From positions 209,735 to 254,251 of the forward strand of contig KI547171.1 in the NCBI GenBank assembly GCA_000497835.1: a stretch of 44,517 nucleotides of DNA. Reading direction: 5' to 3'. The notes under the pieces are model-generated. The model saw only the letters and a program-made list of their open reading frames with translations. It was not told the origin of the DNA and did no database searches. The stretch comes from a gamma proteobacterium L18. GTDB taxonomy: Bacteria > Pseudomonadota > Gammaproteobacteria > Pseudomonadales > Pseudomonadaceae. Position 1 is the first letter of the stretch. The number at the start of each line of letters is the position of its first letter. Both the position numbers and the translations under genes were made by a program. Shown here piece by piece: positions 1 to 7,283 of the stretch.

Positions 1-10
1 ACCACTCCCT

Positions 11-97
11 GTGGGAGCGGGTTCTACCCGCGAAGAAGGGCACGCGGACTTCCTGATCCGCCGCGGTGTGCTTTTCGCGGGTAGAACCCGCTCCCAC
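11..97. repeat. Inverted repeat, REP-like stem-loop
   Basis: Two perfect 24-nt arms (11-34 and 74-97) flank a 39-nt loop. The arms begin GTGGGAGCGGGTTCTACCCG and each contains its own short palindrome (CGGGTTCTACCCG). The same unit occurs in the core of the 5113-5371 element. It lies just past the stop of the sirtuin gene, so it may end or stabilise that transcript. Confidence 0.8.
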
Positions 98-111
98 CAA
101 GACAGTTGCTG

Positions 112-945
112 CTACAGGGCGCGCAGCCTGGCGGCAGCAACCACACGCGGCAGGCAGTCGTCGCAGGGCAGGGGCAGTTTGAAGGTCAGCAGGTCGTCGC
201 CGCGGGTCTTGCCCAGGTTGATCGCCACCACTGGCTGGCCGCGTTCGGCCACGGCGCGGCACAGGCGGAACGCCGAGTAGGCCATCAGCGACGAGCCCAC
301 CACCAGCAAGCCCTGCGCCTGATGGGCCAGGCTCATCGCCCTTTCGGCCGTGGGCACCGCGACGTTCTCGCCAAAGAACACCACGTCCGGTTTCAACCGT
401 TCGCCGTGACAATGGGGGCACACCGGCACCTTGAAGCGTGCTTCGAAATGCGGGTCCAGCAAGGTATCGCCATCCGGTGCCTGGGTGGCATCCACCCCGG
501 CCAGGTAAGGATTCTCAGCCACCATCACCGCCTGCACCTCATCACGCGCCAGGCGCTGGCCGCAGTCCAGGCACAGCACCCGGTACAGGTTGCCGTGCAA
601 CTCCACCACCTCGGTGCTGCCGGCCTGATCGTGCAGGCCATCGACGTTCTGGGTGATCAACCCGTCAATGCACCCGCGCGCCTGCAAATCCGCCAACGCC
701 TGATGCGCGACATTGGCCTGCGCCTGGCGCACCTTCGGCCAGCCGAGCATGGCCCGCGCCCAATAACGCTGGCGCAAGGCGGCGCCGCTGAGAAATTCCT
801 GGTACATCATCGGCGCCCGTCCCCGGCGCACACCCTCGCTGTCGCGGTAGTCGGGGATGCCCGACGGCGTGCTGATGCCGGCACCGGTCAGCACCACGAA
901 CCGGCGTTCGGCCATCAGCGTGATCAGGCGGTCGAGGTCACTCAT
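112..945 (-). CDS. SIR2-family NAD-dependent protein deacylase (sirtuin)
   Basis: A 277-aa sirtuin that would remove acyl groups from protein lysines in the cytoplasm, using NAD+. Visible motifs are the NAD-binding GAGISTPSGIPDYR (21-34), TQNVDGLH (98-105), catalytic His117 in ELHGN, four zinc cysteines (C125, C128, C176, C179), VVFFGE (189-194) and GSS (217-219). Length and motif order are complete. The motif set and the YWARAMLGWP segment (61-70) are like the SIRT4-type class rather than short CobB; that class call is an inference. The ATG at 945 is preferred to an in-frame TTG at 960 because GGAG lies about 7 nt before the ATG. It appears monocistronic. The LysR fragment upstream on the same strand is broken and unlikely to be a partner. 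Confidence 0.92.
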   Translation of the reverse strand: MSDLDRLITLMAERRFVVLTGAGISTPSGIPDYRDSEGVRRGRAPMMYQEFLSGAALRQRYWARAMLGWPKVRQAQANVAHQALADLQARGCIDGLITQNVDGLHDQAGSTEVVELHGNLYRVLCLDCGQRLARDEVQAVMVAENPYLAGVDATQAPDGDTLLDPHFEARFKVPVCPHCHGERLKPDVVFFGENVAVPTAERAMSLAHQAQGLLVVGSSLMAYSAFRLCRAVAERGQPVVAINLGKTRGDDLLTFKLPLPCDDCLPRVVAAARLRAL

Positions 946-976
946 GGGCAGGCTCCGCAAAAGCCCAGCATAGCCC

Positions 977-1165
977 CTAGGCGGGGCGGTAACGCAAGGC
1001 CTCGACCAGGGCGGCCAGCTCGGCGGTGATGGCCTGGAAGGAGGGGCGCAGGGTTTTCAGCAGGCGTTCCCCCGCTTCGGTCGGGGCCACGCTGCGCGTG
1101 GTGCGCGCCAGCAAGCGCACCCCCAGGCGGCTTTCCAGCCCGCGAATGGCGTGGCTCAGGCTCAA
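977..1165 (-). pseudogene. Truncated LysR-type regulator (fragment of the DNA-binding domain)
   Basis: The 62-residue open stretch contains LSHAIRGLESRLGVRLLART and TRSVAPTEAGERLL, which match the second half of a LysR winged helix-turn-helix and the start of its linker. The first 30-35 residues, which hold most of the helix-turn-helix, are missing: upstream sequence shows no in-frame continuation. The whole effector-binding domain (about 200 residues) is missing too, because a TAG follows RYRPA. A closely similar segment is intact in the LysR gene at 28440-29354. The fragment is divergent from the aldo/keto reductase at 1251, the usual layout of a LysR regulator and its target, so this is probably the remains of that gene's regulator. 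It has no recognisable start and should not make a functional protein. Confidence 0.8.
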
Positions 1166-1250
1166 TGGCCCATGCCGATTATGCTGTCTAGTCGCATGAT
1201 CATATCGGGTTTATCGTGGTGGCTCACTTCTCTTCAAAGGATGAACCGGC

Positions 1251-2228
1251 ATGAGCCAACACGACCCCATCGCCACCACCACCCTGGGCAAGCATGGCCC
1301 GCGCGTGGGGGTGCAAGGACTGGGCTGCATGGGCATGAGCGAGTTCTATGGCGTCAGTGACCGCGCCGAATCCCTGGCGACCCTGGAGCGGGCCCTGGAC
1401 CGTGGCGCCAACCTGATCGACACCGCCGACATGTACGGCAGTGGCGACAACGAGCGGTTGATTGGCGAAGTGATCCGCAAGCGTCGCGATGAGGTGGTGA
1501 TTGCCAGTAAATTCGGCTTTGTGCGCACCGCCGATGATGGCCTGTCGTTCACCCTCGACAACCGCCCCGAGTACATTCATCGCGCGGTGGATGAGTCGTT
1601 GCGCCGCCTGGGTGTCGACGAACTGGACGTGTATTACATGCACCGCCGTGTGCAGGAAGTACCCCTGGCGGACTCCATCGGCGCCATGGCCGAACTGGTG
1701 AAGGCGGGCAAAGTGCGCTACCTGGGCCTCAGCGAAGTCACGGCGGAGGAATTGCAGGAGGCGCACCGCATCCACCCCATCAGCGCCGTGCAAAGTGAAT
1801 GGTCGCTGTTTGCCCGCGATGTGGAAGCCCAAGTGGTGCCCATGGCGGCGGAGCTGGGGGTGGCTTTTGTGCCCTATTCGCCCTTGGGCCGGGGCATGCT
1901 GACCGGGGCCGGGTTGTCGGGTGCCGAGGGTGATTTGCGTGGTTTTCTGCCGCAGTTCAGTGGGGCGGCGGGGGAGCACAATCGCCAGTTGGTGACCCAG
2001 GTGACGGCCTTGGCGCATCAGTTGGGCGTAACGGCGGCGCAGGTGGCGTTGGCCTGGGTGCACCAGCGGGCGCAGGTGCATGGGTTGGCGGTGGTGCCGA
2101 TCCCGGGCACGCGGCGCCGGGCGCGTTTGGACGAGAATCTGCAGGCGGCGACGCTGAAGCTGGATGCAGCTGCGTTGGCCCGCCTGGACACCCTGGCGGC
2201 CCAGGTGCAAGGCTCGCGTTTGGTCTGA
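1251..2228 (+). CDS. Aldo/keto reductase
   Basis: A 325-aa cytoplasmic NAD(P)H-dependent oxidoreductase with an (alpha/beta)8 barrel, expected to reduce aldehydes or ketones. The catalytic tetrad is visible: D57 and Y62 (LIDTADMYG), K87 (ASKFG) and H131 (YYMHR). The late cofactor-binding segment VVPIPGTRRRARLDENLQAA is also intact. AGGA about 10 nt upstream supports the ATG at 1251. It resembles the YakC/Tas-like group (AKR13), whose physiological substrates are often unknown. It is a single gene with a degraded LysR fragment upstream in divergent orientation, so its normal control may be lost. A GC-rich hairpin follows the stop. Confidence 0.93.
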   Translation: MSQHDPIATTTLGKHGPRVGVQGLGCMGMSEFYGVSDRAESLATLERALDRGANLIDTADMYGSGDNERLIGEVIRKRRDEVVIASKFGFVRTADDGLSFTLDNRPEYIHRAVDESLRRLGVDELDVYYMHRRVQEVPLADSIGAMAELVKAGKVRYLGLSEVTAEELQEAHRIHPISAVQSEWSLFARDVEAQVVPMAAELGVAFVPYSPLGRGMLTGAGLSGAEGDLRGFLPQFSGAAGEHNRQLVTQVTALAHQLGVTAAQVALAWVHQRAQVHGLAVVPIPGTRRRARLDENLQAATLKLDAAALARLDTLAAQVQGSRLV

Positions 2229-2235
2229 TCTGCAT

Positions 2236-2264
2236 GTGGGATCGGGGGCGGCCCCCGGTCCCAC
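2236..2264. terminator. GC-rich hairpin between convergent genes
   Basis: GTGGGATCGGGGGC and GCCCCCGGTCCCAC form a 14-bp stem with one T-G wobble and a 1-nt loop. It starts 8 nt after the aldo/keto reductase stop and lies before the end of the convergent gene at 2280, so a bidirectional terminator role is plausible. There is no clear T-tract. It may also be a single unit of the GTGGGA...TCCCAC repeat family. Confidence 0.5.
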
Positions 2265-2279
2265 TTCAAGCGAGAGGGT

Positions 2280-2507
2280 TCAGCGGCGTGGTTTTTTCAC
2301 CGTTGGGCGGAACAGCAGGCTTAACAAAAACACCACCGTCCTGAAGTCCAGCAGCTTGAGCGCCGCCCGTGCTTCCTCCGGCCGCACCTTGGCAACCATG
2401 GGCATTGCACCAAAAATCTTGCCCTTGAGCACCAGCTCATCGCCGCTGCGCTCAATCGCGCTCACCGCCATCAGTTCACTGTTGTCGCTGCCAAAAATCT
2501 TCATCAT
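2280..2507 (-). CDS. Small conserved hypothetical protein
   Basis: 75 residues, begins MMKIFGSDNSELMAV and contains GDELVLKGKIFGAMPMVAKV, then an alpha-helical stretch (ARAALKLLD) and a hydrophobic segment VVFLLSLLF before the basic tail RPTVKKPRR. The tail end could be a short membrane anchor. Its start overlaps the end of the upstream oxidoreductase gene by four bases (ATGA), with GAGGAA just before it, so the two are almost certainly translationally coupled. I do not recognise a named family. Coupling suggests an accessory role to the FAD oxidoreductase, such as membrane tethering, but this is inference. Confidence 0.75.
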   Translation of the reverse strand: MMKIFGSDNSELMAVSAIERSGDELVLKGKIFGAMPMVAKVRPEEARAALKLLDFRTVVFLLSLLFRPTVKKPRR

Positions 2508-4090
2508 CCGTTCCTCGTCACTCGCTCAAAATCCATCCCCAGGTCATCGAACATCTTGATGGCCGTGCCACGCCCCGCGCCAAACACCCCGCCACCGGGG
2601 TGCATGAACGGACCCACCAGGTACAGGTTGTCCAGCCCCGGCACGCTCAGGCGGCCCAGGTCAGGGGTAGGGCGATGCGCGAAGTTCTGATAGAAGTAGG
2701 GCGCCACGCCATGCACATCACCCTTGACCATGGAGTTGGGCGAGCTGCGCTCAAGGTCCAGCGGCGAGCACAGGGTGCGGGCGATGATGTTGTCCGGGGT
2801 CAGGTTTTTCACGAACTTGCGGTAGGCCTGCAGGCTCAGGTCGCCGAACTCCTCCTTGTAGTCATCCCAGCGCGCACCGCCGCCTTCGGCCAGGTTGTAG
2901 GGGGCGAAGGTCATGCCATGGAACATGCCCTTGCCGGCCGGCACGCGGGTGGGGTCGTTGATGCTTTCATCGCCGCCCGCCACCAGCCTGCGCCTGGACA
3001 CGCGGCCACGGCGCAGTTCGTCGAAGTCGTCGAGCATGTCGCTCAGGCGGTCGCTGCTCATCATGGTCAGCATGGTCGCGCGACCCACCTCGGGGCCGGC
3101 GTAGAACTCGGCCTTATTGTGCAAATCATAGTGGCTGACAAACAGGCTGAACGGCGCCAGGCTGGCACGCTCGGCGCGTTGCACCACGCCGGCGTCCAGG
3201 CCTTCGACAAAGCGGCTGATCACGTGCGGGTGCAGCGCGCCAATCACCGCATCGCGCGCCAGAATGCGCTCGCCGTCGCTCAGTTCCACGCCTGCAGCGC
3301 GGCCGTCGCTGACGATCACCTTGCGCACCTCGCTGTTGACGCGGATCTCGCCGCCGTAATGCTCGATGCAGCGCGCCAGCGATTCGGACAGCTTGCCGCT
3401 GCCGCCCACCGGCTGCGACACGCCGTGGCTGTGCATGATGCCGACAAAAGCGTACACGCCCATGCCGGTGCCCAGCTCGTCGGGCATCTGCAGGTTCTCG
3501 GCGATCACCCTCAACAGGTGGATCTTGACCTTATCGTGCTCGAACAGGTGGTCGATGATGTCCAGGGTGCTGCGCTGCATGGCGTCGAACAGCTCGCGGC
3601 CTTCCAGGCTCTGGTCCAGCATGGCCACCATGGCGCCCATGGGCAGGGGCGGCGAGTAGAAACCGGAGAGGAACATCGGCAGCAGGCCCATGGCCTTGGT
3701 CGCCAGGCGCCGATAGGTCTCGGCGTCGCGCGGTGACACGCTGGCGATCGACTCGCAGGCCTTGTCCAGGTCGCGGTAAGTGATCAGCGAACTGCCGTCC
3801 TCGAAGACCGTGGCGTGGGGGATGTCGGAGTAGTTGTACTTAAGGCCGAAGTGCTTGAACAGCCCCAGTTCGTCCTGGGTGATCATGGGGTTGCCCTGGA
3901 TCATGATGTGCACGCTGGAGTGCTCGTCATGCCAGAAACCGGGCGTGTTAAGCTGGCGCGTCGTCACGCCGCCGCCCACGTAGCCCTTGCGCTCCAGCAC
4001 CAGGACTTTCTTGCCAGCCTTGGCCAGGTAGGCCGCGGCCACCAGGCCATTGTGCCCGCCGCCGATGGCGACGACATCGTAGTGATTCAT
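2504..4090 (-). CDS. FAD-dependent oxidoreductase of the phytoene desaturase (CrtI)-like family
   Basis: A 528-aa flavoprotein. The N-terminus carries a dinucleotide-binding fold (VVAIGGGHNGLVAAAYLAKA, then VLVLERKGYVGGG). The C-terminus carries the second FAD signature near LDNLYLVGPFMHPGGGVFGA, typical of the CrtI/RetSat/pyridine nucleotide-disulphide group in proteobacteria without carotenoids. The substrate is unknown. The ATG at 4090 has GGAAGG about 7 nt upstream and is preferred to an in-frame alternative at 4108. It overlaps the 75-aa gene downstream and is divergent from the HxlR regulator at 4244, which is the natural candidate to control it. No other carotenoid genes are nearby, so a role in pigment synthesis is unlikely. 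Confidence 0.88.
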   Translation of the reverse strand: MNHYDVVAIGGGHNGLVAAAYLAKAGKKVLVLERKGYVGGGVTTRQLNTPGFWHDEHSSVHIMIQGNPMITQDELGLFKHFGLKYNYSDIPHATVFEDGSSLITYRDLDKACESIASVSPRDAETYRRLATKAMGLLPMFLSGFYSPPLPMGAMVAMLDQSLEGRELFDAMQRSTLDIIDHLFEHDKVKIHLLRVIAENLQMPDELGTGMGVYAFVGIMHSHGVSQPVGGSGKLSESLARCIEHYGGEIRVNSEVRKVIVSDGRAAGVELSDGERILARDAVIGALHPHVISRFVEGLDAGVVQRAERASLAPFSLFVSHYDLHNKAEFYAGPEVGRATMLTMMSSDRLSDMLDDFDELRRGRVSRRRLVAGGDESINDPTRVPAGKGMFHGMTFAPYNLAEGGGARWDDYKEEFGDLSLQAYRKFVKNLTPDNIIARTLCSPLDLERSSPNSMVKGDVHGVAPYFYQNFAHRPTPDLGRLSVPGLDNLYLVGPFMHPGGGVFGAGRGTAIKMFDDLGMDFERVTRNG

Positions 4091-4243
4091 GGGGACCTTC
4101 CGCGTCATTGTTGTTCTTGTCAGTCAGCCCTGTTGGCTGTCGGGGCGATGATAGGAGCAGGTGCGCTGCGCGCGGAAGATCGCACTTTTATGTGGGTCGG
4201 TTACCTGCAGGTGCGTACCCCCGCCCATAACAAGGAACACAGC

Positions 4244-4660
4244 GTGAACGACGATGCACAACGCCAGGCCCTGGACCAACTGCGCGCCCGGGTACAGCAC
4301 AACGGCAACGACCCCCAGGGGCCGATTCGCGAAACCCTGGCACGGCTAGGCGACCGCTGGAGCCCGTTGCTGTTGCTGATATTGCGCCACGGCATGCTGC
4401 GCTTTACCGAGCTGCAGCGCGAGGTGAATGCCATGGCGGACGGTGAGCTGTCGCAGCGCATCCTCACGTTGAAACTGCGGGCGTTTGAGCGCGATGGCAT
4501 GGTGCAGCGCACGGTGATTGCGACCATACCGCCGCAGGTGGAGTACCGGTTGACGGCCTTGGGGATGGAGTTGGTGGCCAGGCTTGAGGGGTTGGTGGGG
4601 TGGTTGGAGCAACAGGCGCCGGTGATCGAAGCGGCGCGGGTGGCATACGACACGCCCTGA
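4244..4660 (+). CDS. HxlR-family winged helix-turn-helix regulator
   Basis: A 138-aa one-domain DNA-binding protein. The HxlR pattern is clear: GDRWSPLLLLIL (37-48), MLRFTELQREV (51-61), LSQRILTLKLRAFERDGMV (69-87) and YRLTALGMEL (101-110). The start chosen is the GTG at 4244, with AAGGAA about 7 nt before it. An in-frame ATG at 4190 would give 156 aa but lacks a good ribosome site. Most HxlR proteins have an N-terminal cysteine before the helix-turn-helix for redox or aldehyde sensing; this one has none, so it should sense by another route or simply repress. It is divergent from the CrtI-like oxidoreductase and may regulate it. Confidence 0.87.
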   Translation: MNDDAQRQALDQLRARVQHNGNDPQGPIRETLARLGDRWSPLLLLILRHGMLRFTELQREVNAMADGELSQRILTLKLRAFERDGMVQRTVIATIPPQVEYRLTALGMELVARLEGLVGWLEQQAPVIEAARVAYDTP

Positions 4661-4712
4661 ACGCAGCACCGTCTACGCTTGTCTCTGGACTCCCGCGCGT
4701 CGAGGCGCCGTC

Positions 4713-5075
4713 ATGAAACAGCCATCTGCCGACCACCCCATCACCGTCAGCCCGCTTGCCGGCGGGCTGCTGGTGCAATTCCACGGCGTCACCATCGCCC
4801 GCACCCAGCGCGCCCTGGCGCTCAAGGAAGCGCATTATCCTGAGGTGTATTACGTACCGCGTACGGATATCATCCAGGCCCATTTCCGCCGCACGGCCCA
4901 TTCCAGCTACTGCCCCTACAAAGGCCAAGCCAGCTATTTCAACTTGGTGGCGGGCGCGCAGGTCAGTGAAAACGCGGTGTGGACCTATGAAAAACCCTAC
5001 CCGGCGGTGGCCGGTATTGAAGGCCATGTCGCCTTCTACCCTGACCGGGTGACGTTCACCGTAACTCCCGCGTAG
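4713..5075 (+). CDS. DUF427 domain-containing protein
   Basis: 120 aa of the DUF427 family, a small all-beta fold. Recognisable parts are the start ITVSPLAGGLLVQFHGVTIA, the central YPEVYYVPRTDI (about 47-58), SSYCPYKGQASYFNL (about 69-83) and WTYEKPYPAVAGIEGHVAFY near the end. The biochemical role of the family is not established. GAGG about 10 nt upstream of the ATG supports the start. It follows the HxlR gene by about 50 nt on the same strand, but no clear functional link is visible. The gene is followed closely by the repeat element at 5113. Confidence 0.9.
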   Translation: MKQPSADHPITVSPLAGGLLVQFHGVTIARTQRALALKEAHYPEVYYVPRTDIIQAHFRRTAHSSYCPYKGQASYFNLVAGAQVSENAVWTYEKPYPAVAGIEGHVAFYPDRVTFTVTPA

Positions 5076-5112
5076 GCGCCGACCTGGGGCGCGATGCAGG
5101 CGCTGCGGTTCA

Positions 5113-5371
5113 TCAGGGATGGCCTCTCGCGAGCAAGCTTTGCTCCCACAGTGGTGTGCCATCCGCCGTGGCAGGCTTAAACCGCGGGAGATTCTAGGGT
5201 GTTGAGCAAACTGTGGGAGCGGGTTCTACCCGCGAAAAGAACGCCGCGAAGCACCTGAAACACCGCGGCGCTTTCTTCGCGGGCAGAGCCCGCTCCCACA
5301 ATGTTGAGCCTGCTACGACGGATGGCACACCACTGTGGGAGCAAAGCTTGCTCGCGAGAGGCCATCCCTGA
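5113..5371. repeat. Nested inverted-repeat element with perfect 53-nt arms
   Basis: The arms 5113-5165 and 5319-5371 are perfect reverse complements over 53 nt. Each contains the common unit CTCGCGAGCAAGCTTTGCTC. Inside lies a second, imperfect inverted repeat of about 36 nt per arm (from about 5212 to about 5300) built from the GTGGGAGCGGGTTCTACCCG unit also found at 11-97. There is no open reading frame of note. It is laid out like a non-autonomous mobile element or a composite of REP units. Apart from it, the interval 5076-5513 shows nothing gene-like. Confidence 0.85.
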
Positions 5372-5513
5372 CACGATCACCAGCGCTTCAAAGCGCCAAA
5401 CCCGCCAACATTTGCCCGCTATGCCAGGGGCTTTTGTAGGACGCTTCTGAAATAATGCGCCCCGGTGTTTCCGCGCTTGTTCGGTTTCCAAGGTTGGTAT
5501 TACCCTCCGTTCG

Positions 5514-5740
5514 CCGCTGCCACTGCAGCGGTCGGGTTTTAGCAGACTCAATGGAAACTAACGAAACAGCGCCGGTTCACGGCCAGCTGACGCACCCCTG
5601 TATGTCTGATGGCCGCCACTATGGCGGCTTTACGTGGGGCATCCCTGGATGCGCCGGGTTCGTTGGTTTCCTCGGTCTGCTAACCCGCGTACAGCCGCCA
5701 CCCACCGTCGTTTAGCAGCGGCAGGTGAGGGGCCTCTAGA
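5514..5740 (+). ncRNA. Structured leader RNA resembling phage C4 antisense RNA
   Basis: The stretch folds extensively. CCGCTGC/GCAGCGG (5514-5531) makes a hairpin. The segment 5533-5565 (from CGGGTTTTAGCAGAC) pairs over a long distance with 5659-5687 (ending GTCTGCTAACCCG) as an interrupted stem of about 25 bp. Within that stem sit GCCGCC/GGCGGC (5612-5628) and GGCATCC/GGATGCGCC (about 5638-5654). The GGTTTTAGCAGAC core and the overall layout recall the C4 antisense RNA of P1/P4-type phages (Rfam family C4), whose relatives occur in Pseudomonas chromosomes. The family match is from memory and the ends are approximate. It lies just before the DUF6124 gene and could control its translation or transcription. 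Confidence 0.5.
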
Positions 5741-5751
5741 GCAAACCACAT

Positions 5752-6030
5752 ATGGACGACCTGACACCCGATTCCCCGCAAGACCACCTGCGCACCCACC
5801 ACAACCCCTTCGGCATCCGCGCCGATGACGCCCTGGCCCACGCCTCGTTGCTGCTCAAGGGCGCCTACGAACTGACCGACATCGGCTTGGGCCATTCCGG
5901 TGTGTTGTGGTCGGTGCTGCACCTGGTGGAAGGCGCTGGTGGACGCGGTAGCCGCCAACCCGCAACCGGCGCCGTAGGGCGGCGTCGTCTGCATCGCGCC
6001 CAAGGCCGGCTCCTACCACGGACCGCGTAG
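5752..6030 (+). CDS. DUF6124-like small protein, probably frameshifted
   Basis: The first 60 residues (PFGIRADDALAHASLLLKGA, then LGHSGVLWSVLHLVEGA) look like the Pseudomonas DUF6124 family of small helical proteins of unknown role. After EGA (about 5935) the frame becomes unlike the family and runs for 30 residues into the inverted repeat at 5984-6059. Shifting one frame at 5936 gives LVDAVAANPQPAP and a stop at 5975-5977, which is how such proteins usually end. A small indel near 5935 therefore seems to have fused the gene to repeat DNA. The full reading of 92 aa is kept here because a start and stop exist. No strong ribosome site is seen, and the structured RNA upstream may control it. Confidence 0.55.
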   Translation: MDDLTPDSPQDHLRTHHNPFGIRADDALAHASLLLKGAYELTDIGLGHSGVLWSVLHLVEGAGGRGSRQPATGAVGRRRLHRAQGRLLPRTA

Positions 6031-6059
6031 GAGCCGACTTTAGTCGCGATGCGGACGAC
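5984..6059. repeat. Inverted repeat, GCATCGCG...GGCTCCTA type
   Basis: The arms 5984-6015 and 6028-6059 (32 nt each, a few mismatches) surround a 12-nt loop. The same element lies at 19905-19980, with arms swapped in variant form (CTAAAGTCGGCTCCTA against CCAAGGCCGGCTCCTA). It overlaps the aberrant tail of the DUF6124-like frame. Confidence 0.75.
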
Positions 6060-6088
6060 GCCATTTCCAGACAATTGCCGCGACAGAC

Positions 6089-6667
6089 TCAATACGTCGC
6101 AAGCCCCATGACCACCCCGGCGTCCTGCCCCAACGCTGTCAGCTCCTGCAACCGGCCACTCTCCACGATAATCCCGTCGTAACTGTCGCCGCCCGAGTCG
6201 AGGTGCACATACCGCCGCCCGAACGGCTGCAGCCACCGGTCAAACTGCTCTAGCACCTGCGGCATGCTCGATTGATCGTCATGCTGATATTCATAAGGCT
6301 GCTCAATCCCGCAGGCCTTCACCAAGCAAGGCGCCAGGTAGGCAAAGCCGTCAAAGCCGCGCCAGTCGACACTCAGCAACACCAGGCTGTCGAGCTTCTG
6401 GCCACGGGCGTCATCCAGCAAGCCCTCGACCAAGGCGGTATTGGCGCCATCCCCGGTGGCGAACCGGCGCATTACCCGACGCGTCAGGCGGGTGCGTTCT
6501 GCTTCGCTCATTCGTGCAAGCAGCGCTTGGGTGAACGCCTTCATGGCTTTTTTCTGCTCCGGCGAGACGGGGCTCAGCTCCCGCAGGATGGCGGTGTCGC
6601 TCATGGGTGGTTCATCGGGAGGCGGCAGGGTGAAACGGCCGCCGAAGAGTCGATCAAACAGGCCCAT
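6089..6667 (-). CDS. Conserved hypothetical protein (possibly DUF6630-like)
   Basis: 192 aa with no membrane segment or signal peptide. It begins MGLFDRLFGGRF, has a helical middle (KKAMKAFTQALLARMSEAER, 39-58) and a C-terminal part with LVLLSVDWRGFDGFAYLAPC and YVHLDSGGDSYDGIIVESGR. The acidic LDSGGDSYDG block near the end and the overall shape remind me of DUF6630 proteins, but I am not certain. It lies 29 nt downstream of msrA on the same strand and may share its transcript. I cannot assign a function. Confidence 0.75.
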   Translation of the reverse strand: MGLFDRLFGGRFTLPPPDEPPMSDTAILRELSPVSPEQKKAMKAFTQALLARMSEAERTRLTRRVMRRFATGDGANTALVEGLLDDARGQKLDSLVLLSVDWRGFDGFAYLAPCLVKACGIEQPYEYQHDDQSSMPQVLEQFDRWLQPFGRRYVHLDSGGDSYDGIIVESGRLQELTALGQDAGVVMGLATY

Positions 6668-6696
6668 GGGTAGTCCTTTCCTTGGTTAGTGGGGCA

Positions 6697-7203
6697 TCAC
6701 CCCCGCTTCGGCAACTTCCAGCTCGGCCGAATAAAGTGGCACGTATACCCATTCGGTATCCGCTCCAGATAATCCTGATGCTCCGGCTCCGCCTCCCAAA
6801 AAGGCCCGGCCGGCTCAATCTCGGTCACCACGCGCCCTGGCCACAGCCCCGATGCGTTCACATCCGCCTCGGTGTCTTCGGCAATATCGCGCTGCTGCTC
6901 GTTGAGGTAATAGATCGCCGACCGATAGCTCGGCCCCCGGTCGTTACCCTGACGGTTGGGCGTGGTGGGGTCGTGGATCTGGAAGAAGAATTCCAGTATC
7001 TGCCGATAGCTGATGCGCGTCGGGTCAAAGACGATCTCGATGGCCTCGGCGTGATCACCATGGTTGCGGTAGGTGGCGTTGGGCACGTCGCCGCCGGTGT
7101 AGCCGACGCGGGTGGACAGCACGCCGGGGTAGCGGCGCAGCAGGTCTTGCATGCCCCAGAAACAGCCGCCGGCGAGGATCGCGGTTTCGGTTTGGGTGGT
7201 CAT
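6697..7203 (-). CDS. msrA: Peptide-methionine (S)-S-oxide reductase MsrA
   Basis: 168 aa. It reduces methionine-S-sulfoxide, free or in proteins, in the cytoplasm as part of oxidative-damage repair. The active-site GCFWG is present with catalytic C14, followed by GVLSTRVGYTGGDVPNATYR, HAEAIEIVFDP and the GPSYRSAIYY segment. No resolving cysteine sits at the extreme C-terminus; the remaining cysteine is in GYTCHF near residue 156. The ATG at 7203 has AAGGGGAAG upstream, so a longer in-frame opening to 7329 is not needed. Some Pseudomonas carry a second, longer MsrA with a different N-terminus. This shorter GMQDLLRRYPGV type may be an extra copy. Confidence 0.95.
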   Translation of the reverse strand: MTTQTETAILAGGCFWGMQDLLRRYPGVLSTRVGYTGGDVPNATYRNHGDHAEAIEIVFDPTRISYRQILEFFFQIHDPTTPNRQGNDRGPSYRSAIYYLNEQQRDIAEDTEADVNASGLWPGRVVTEIEPAGPFWEAEPEHQDYLERIPNGYTCHFIRPSWKLPKRG

Positions 7204-7283
7204 GGTGTGTGCTTCCCCTTGCAATGAGTCAGACAGGCAGCATACGCCATCGTAGCCGCTGCCGCAGGCTGCGGTTGGGGCGG

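Noticed and set aside
2600..3736. Long open frame opposite the CrtI-like oxidoreductase gene
   Set aside because: It is the antisense shadow of a clear flavoprotein gene in GC-rich DNA; its product has low complexity (His/Ala/Val rich) and no family resemblance.
3815..4243. N-terminal extension of the HxlR regulator
   Set aside because: The extra residues would overlap the divergent oxidoreductase gene, and the family needs only about 140 residues; a ribosome site lies before the GTG at 4244.
5177..5551. 124-codon open frame on the minus strand
   Set aside because: It is made almost wholly of inverted-repeat sequence and has no start context.
5455..5715. 86-codon open frame on the plus strand
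   Set aside because: It covers the structured RNA region; the conserved bases are explained by RNA pairing rather than by a recognisable protein.
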